64,000 bases of DNA from Saprospiraceae bacterium UBA3362. Its GTDB lineage: Bacteria > Bacteroidota > Bacteroidia > Chitinophagales > Saprospiraceae. The stretch lies in assembly GCA_002360455.1 (NCBI GenBank), contig DEQQ01000098.1, positions 4,012-68,011 on the forward strand, read 5' to 3'. Positions 62,413 through 64,000 of the stretch are shown one piece after another; the first letter of the stretch is position 1, and every line of letters starts with the position of its first letter. The translations under genes were made by a program, and so were the position numbers. The notes below the pieces were generated by a model. The model worked only from the letters and a program-made list of their open reading frames with translations. It was not told the origin of the DNA and searched no databases.

Positions 62413-64000
62413 AACCAAAACCTATTAAAATTGCGGTTGTAGGAAATCCAAATTGTGGGAAATCTTCATTGTTTAATGCGCTGACAGGCTTAGATCAAAA
62501 GGTAGGTAATTTTCCCGGAGTAACCGTGGATATTACTGAGGGTACGTTGTTGGTGGATCATAAAGATGAAATTCACTTATTGGATTTTCCAGGGGCCTAT
62601 AGCATACATAGTAATACACAGGATGAATTTCTTTTGACTACCAAACTGATAGATCCAAGCTACAGTATGGAGTTGTCGGGCATATTATATGTGTTAGATA
62701 TCCGATATCTTAATAAGCAGTTGCTTTTATTATCTCAAATCTTTGACCTTGGATATCAAGTTCTGGTTGCACTGACATTTACCGATTATAAAGAGGAGCA
62801 TGAAATTCAAGAAGTGATTTCTCTTATTCAAGAAAAATTAAATTGTGATGCAGTTCCTGTGAATGCCAAATCCGGTTTGGGAGTCGAATTATTGAAAGGA
62901 AAACTTATTCATTTTAAAGAGTACAAAACTCAACTAAAAACGATATACGAAATTCCTGAACTTTATAAGAACGAATTACGCAATAATTCAAGCCTTGTTG
63001 ACAAAACACTTTATCACAGACTGTTGCTCAAACATTATCACGAAAGGATAGGACTCAAAGATTATGGGCTGAATACTTTTTCTAAGTCAGAATCCATTCA
63101 GCAACAAATTCAGGAAACCATGAGCAGATACAATGTGTTGGAGCATTGGATTGAAAGTTATTCTGAAAATGAAAATCAGAAGCAACGGGCTCATACAAAA
63201 TTTACGCGAACCATTGATTCTTTTGCAATTCATCCTATTTGGGGATATGTCATTTTTACTGTATTGATGGTTATCGTTTTTCAAGCAGTATTTTCTTGGG
63301 CAAGTTTCCCAATGGATTGGATAGAAGGTGGATTTAGTTTATTAACCGAGAAAATTAAGTCTAATCTCCCGCAACATTGGTTGGTTCATCTCCTCACGGA
63401 TGGCATACTGGCAGGATTGAGCGGAATTGTGGTATTTGTTCCTCAAATTGCCATATTGTTTTTTTTAATCAATCTGTTGGAAGAGGTAGGATATATGGCT
63501 CGAGTTGTTTATTTGTTTGACAGAATACTTCGATTTTTTGGACTAAACGGTCGATCCATCGTAGGATTGATTTCAAGCGGAGCTTGTGCTGTTCCGGCCA
63601 TTATGAGTACAAGAACAATCTCCAATTGGAAAGATAGATTAACTACAATGTTTGTTTTGCCTCTAATTCCATGTTCAGCAAGAATACCAGTCTATGCTGC
63701 ATTGGTTGGGTTTATAGTTCCGTATGAACGAGTGTGGATTTTTTTTAATTCACAGGGATTAGTTTTTATGGGTCTATATTTGCTTGGGATAGGGGTTGCT
63801 CTCATCAGCGCATCATTAGTAAATAGAACCATTCAAAATGAAGAAAAGAGCTATTTATTGATTCAATTGCCGGATTATCAACTTCCCTATTTGAAACAAA
63901 TAGTAATGAATGTTTGGCATAAAGTATACAGCTTTATTTCCGAAGCCGGAAAAGTAATTATAGTAATTTCCATTGTTCTTTGGTTTTTATGCAATTATTC
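62409..64000 (+). CDS. feoB: FeoB ferrous iron transporter, 3' end cut by window edge
   Basis: About 530 residues are visible; the gene runs off the right edge. The N-terminal G domain has G1 GNPNCGKSSLFN (12-23), G2 Thr39 (GVTVD), G3 D59FPG and the G5-like VNAKSG (151-156). The G4 position reads T-F-T-D (123-126) instead of the usual N-x-x-D. A helical linker follows, then the first membrane helices with the family signature SLFFLINLLEE-type segment, GYMARVVYLFD, and GLISSGACAVPAIMSTR containing the conserved Cys. FeoB moves Fe(II) across the inner membrane. Coupled to feoA by a 4-base overlap. Confidence 0.95.
   Translation, partial: MKPKPIKIAVVGNPNCGKSSLFNALTGLDQKVGNFPGVTVDITEGTLLVDHKDEIHLLDFPGAYSIHSNTQDEFLLTTKLIDPSYSMELSGILYVLDIRYLNKQLLLLSQIFDLGYQVLVALTFTDYKEEHEIQEVISLIQEKLNCDAVPVNAKSGLGVELLKGKLIHFKEYKTQLKTIYEIPELYKNELRNNSSLVDKTLYHRLLLKHYHERIGLKDYGLNTFSKSESIQQQIQETMSRYNVLEHWIESYSENENQKQRAHTKFTRTIDSFAIHPIWGYVIFTVLMVIVFQAVFSWASFPMDWIEGGFSLLTEKIKSNLPQHWLVHLLTDGILAGLSGIVVFVPQIAILFFLINLLEEVGYMARVVYLFDRILRFFGLNGRSIVGLISSGACAVPAIMSTRTISNWKDRLTTMFVLPLIPCSARIPVYAALVGFIVPYERVWIFFNSQGLVFMGLYLLGIGVALISASLVNRTIQNEEKSYLLIQLPDYQLPYLKQIVMNVWHKVYSFISEAGKVIIVISIVLWFLCNY

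Noticed and set aside
1..64000. tRNA, rRNA, CRISPR, prophage or insertion sequences
   Set aside because: No cloverleaf with a TTCGA-type arm, no regularly spaced repeats, no transposase or phage genes were seen in reading both strands; a program search could still find a short RNA.

Overview
The window is an AT-rich chromosomal stretch of a Bacteroidota bacterium, most likely of the Saprospiraceae or a near relative. This is inferred from several signs. There are type IX secretion (T9SS) cargo proteins with type A and CHU_C/type B C-terminal domains, and SprB-like repeats. OmpH/Skp paralogs are numerous, and Smr, GlmU-like and spermidine-synthase-like proteins of the Bacteroidota type are present. 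At least twelve genes have the Bacteroidota promoter box TAnnTTTG just upstream. No rRNA, tRNA, CRISPR array, phage or intact insertion sequence was seen. The left edge cuts a PpiC-type foldase gene and the right edge cuts feoB.

1-9 kb: SurA/PpiD-like foldase, asnS, an OmpH-like protein, two paralogous small membrane proteins, and ileS with the unusual GxHH form of the class I signature. 9-14 kb (minus strand): ompH-ompH-murI, an Smr-domain protein, an MscS-like membrane protein and an AI-2E family permease. 14-27.3 kb: the most unusual region. It holds two paralogous plus-strand modules, each made of a lipoprotein with a carboxypeptidase-regulatory-like domain, an ECF sigma factor, and a predicted trans-envelope protein (about 42 cytoplasmic residues, one TM helix, a long linker, a C-terminal beta-barrel-like domain). 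The first module is followed by a large T9SS cargo with a dockerin-like segment. An exonuclease III gene lies between the modules on the other strand.

27-36 kb: M28 peptidase; marR-yceI with a palindromic operator candidate over a near-leaderless promoter; an orphan protein resembling the tail of SWIM zinc-finger proteins; a TPR protein; an LTA-synthase-like phosphotransferase; UbiA-kdsC. 36-46 kb: ompH-tatA, a 2OG-Fe(II) oxygenase, a membrane glycosyltransferase-like protein, an unknown protein, a Tat-exported PLP enzyme preceded by a chain of four tiny hairpins, a GlmU-like enzyme, a spermidine-synthase-like protein, a secreted esterase and a small lipoprotein. 46-64 kb: gltX, M3 peptidase, a nitrilase-family amidase and birA, the group CHU_C protein-maf-lnt, a BamA-like barrel with an aminotransferase, cinA, a family 2 glycosyltransferase, and feoA-feoB.

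Many genes serve envelope biogenesis: OmpH chaperones, foldase, Lnt, MurI, KdsC, BamA-like protein, TatA and T9SS cargo. The two sigma/trans-envelope modules are plausible sensors of the same compartment. Several starts were moved from the longest open frame to an internal codon using promoter position, family length or signal peptides.
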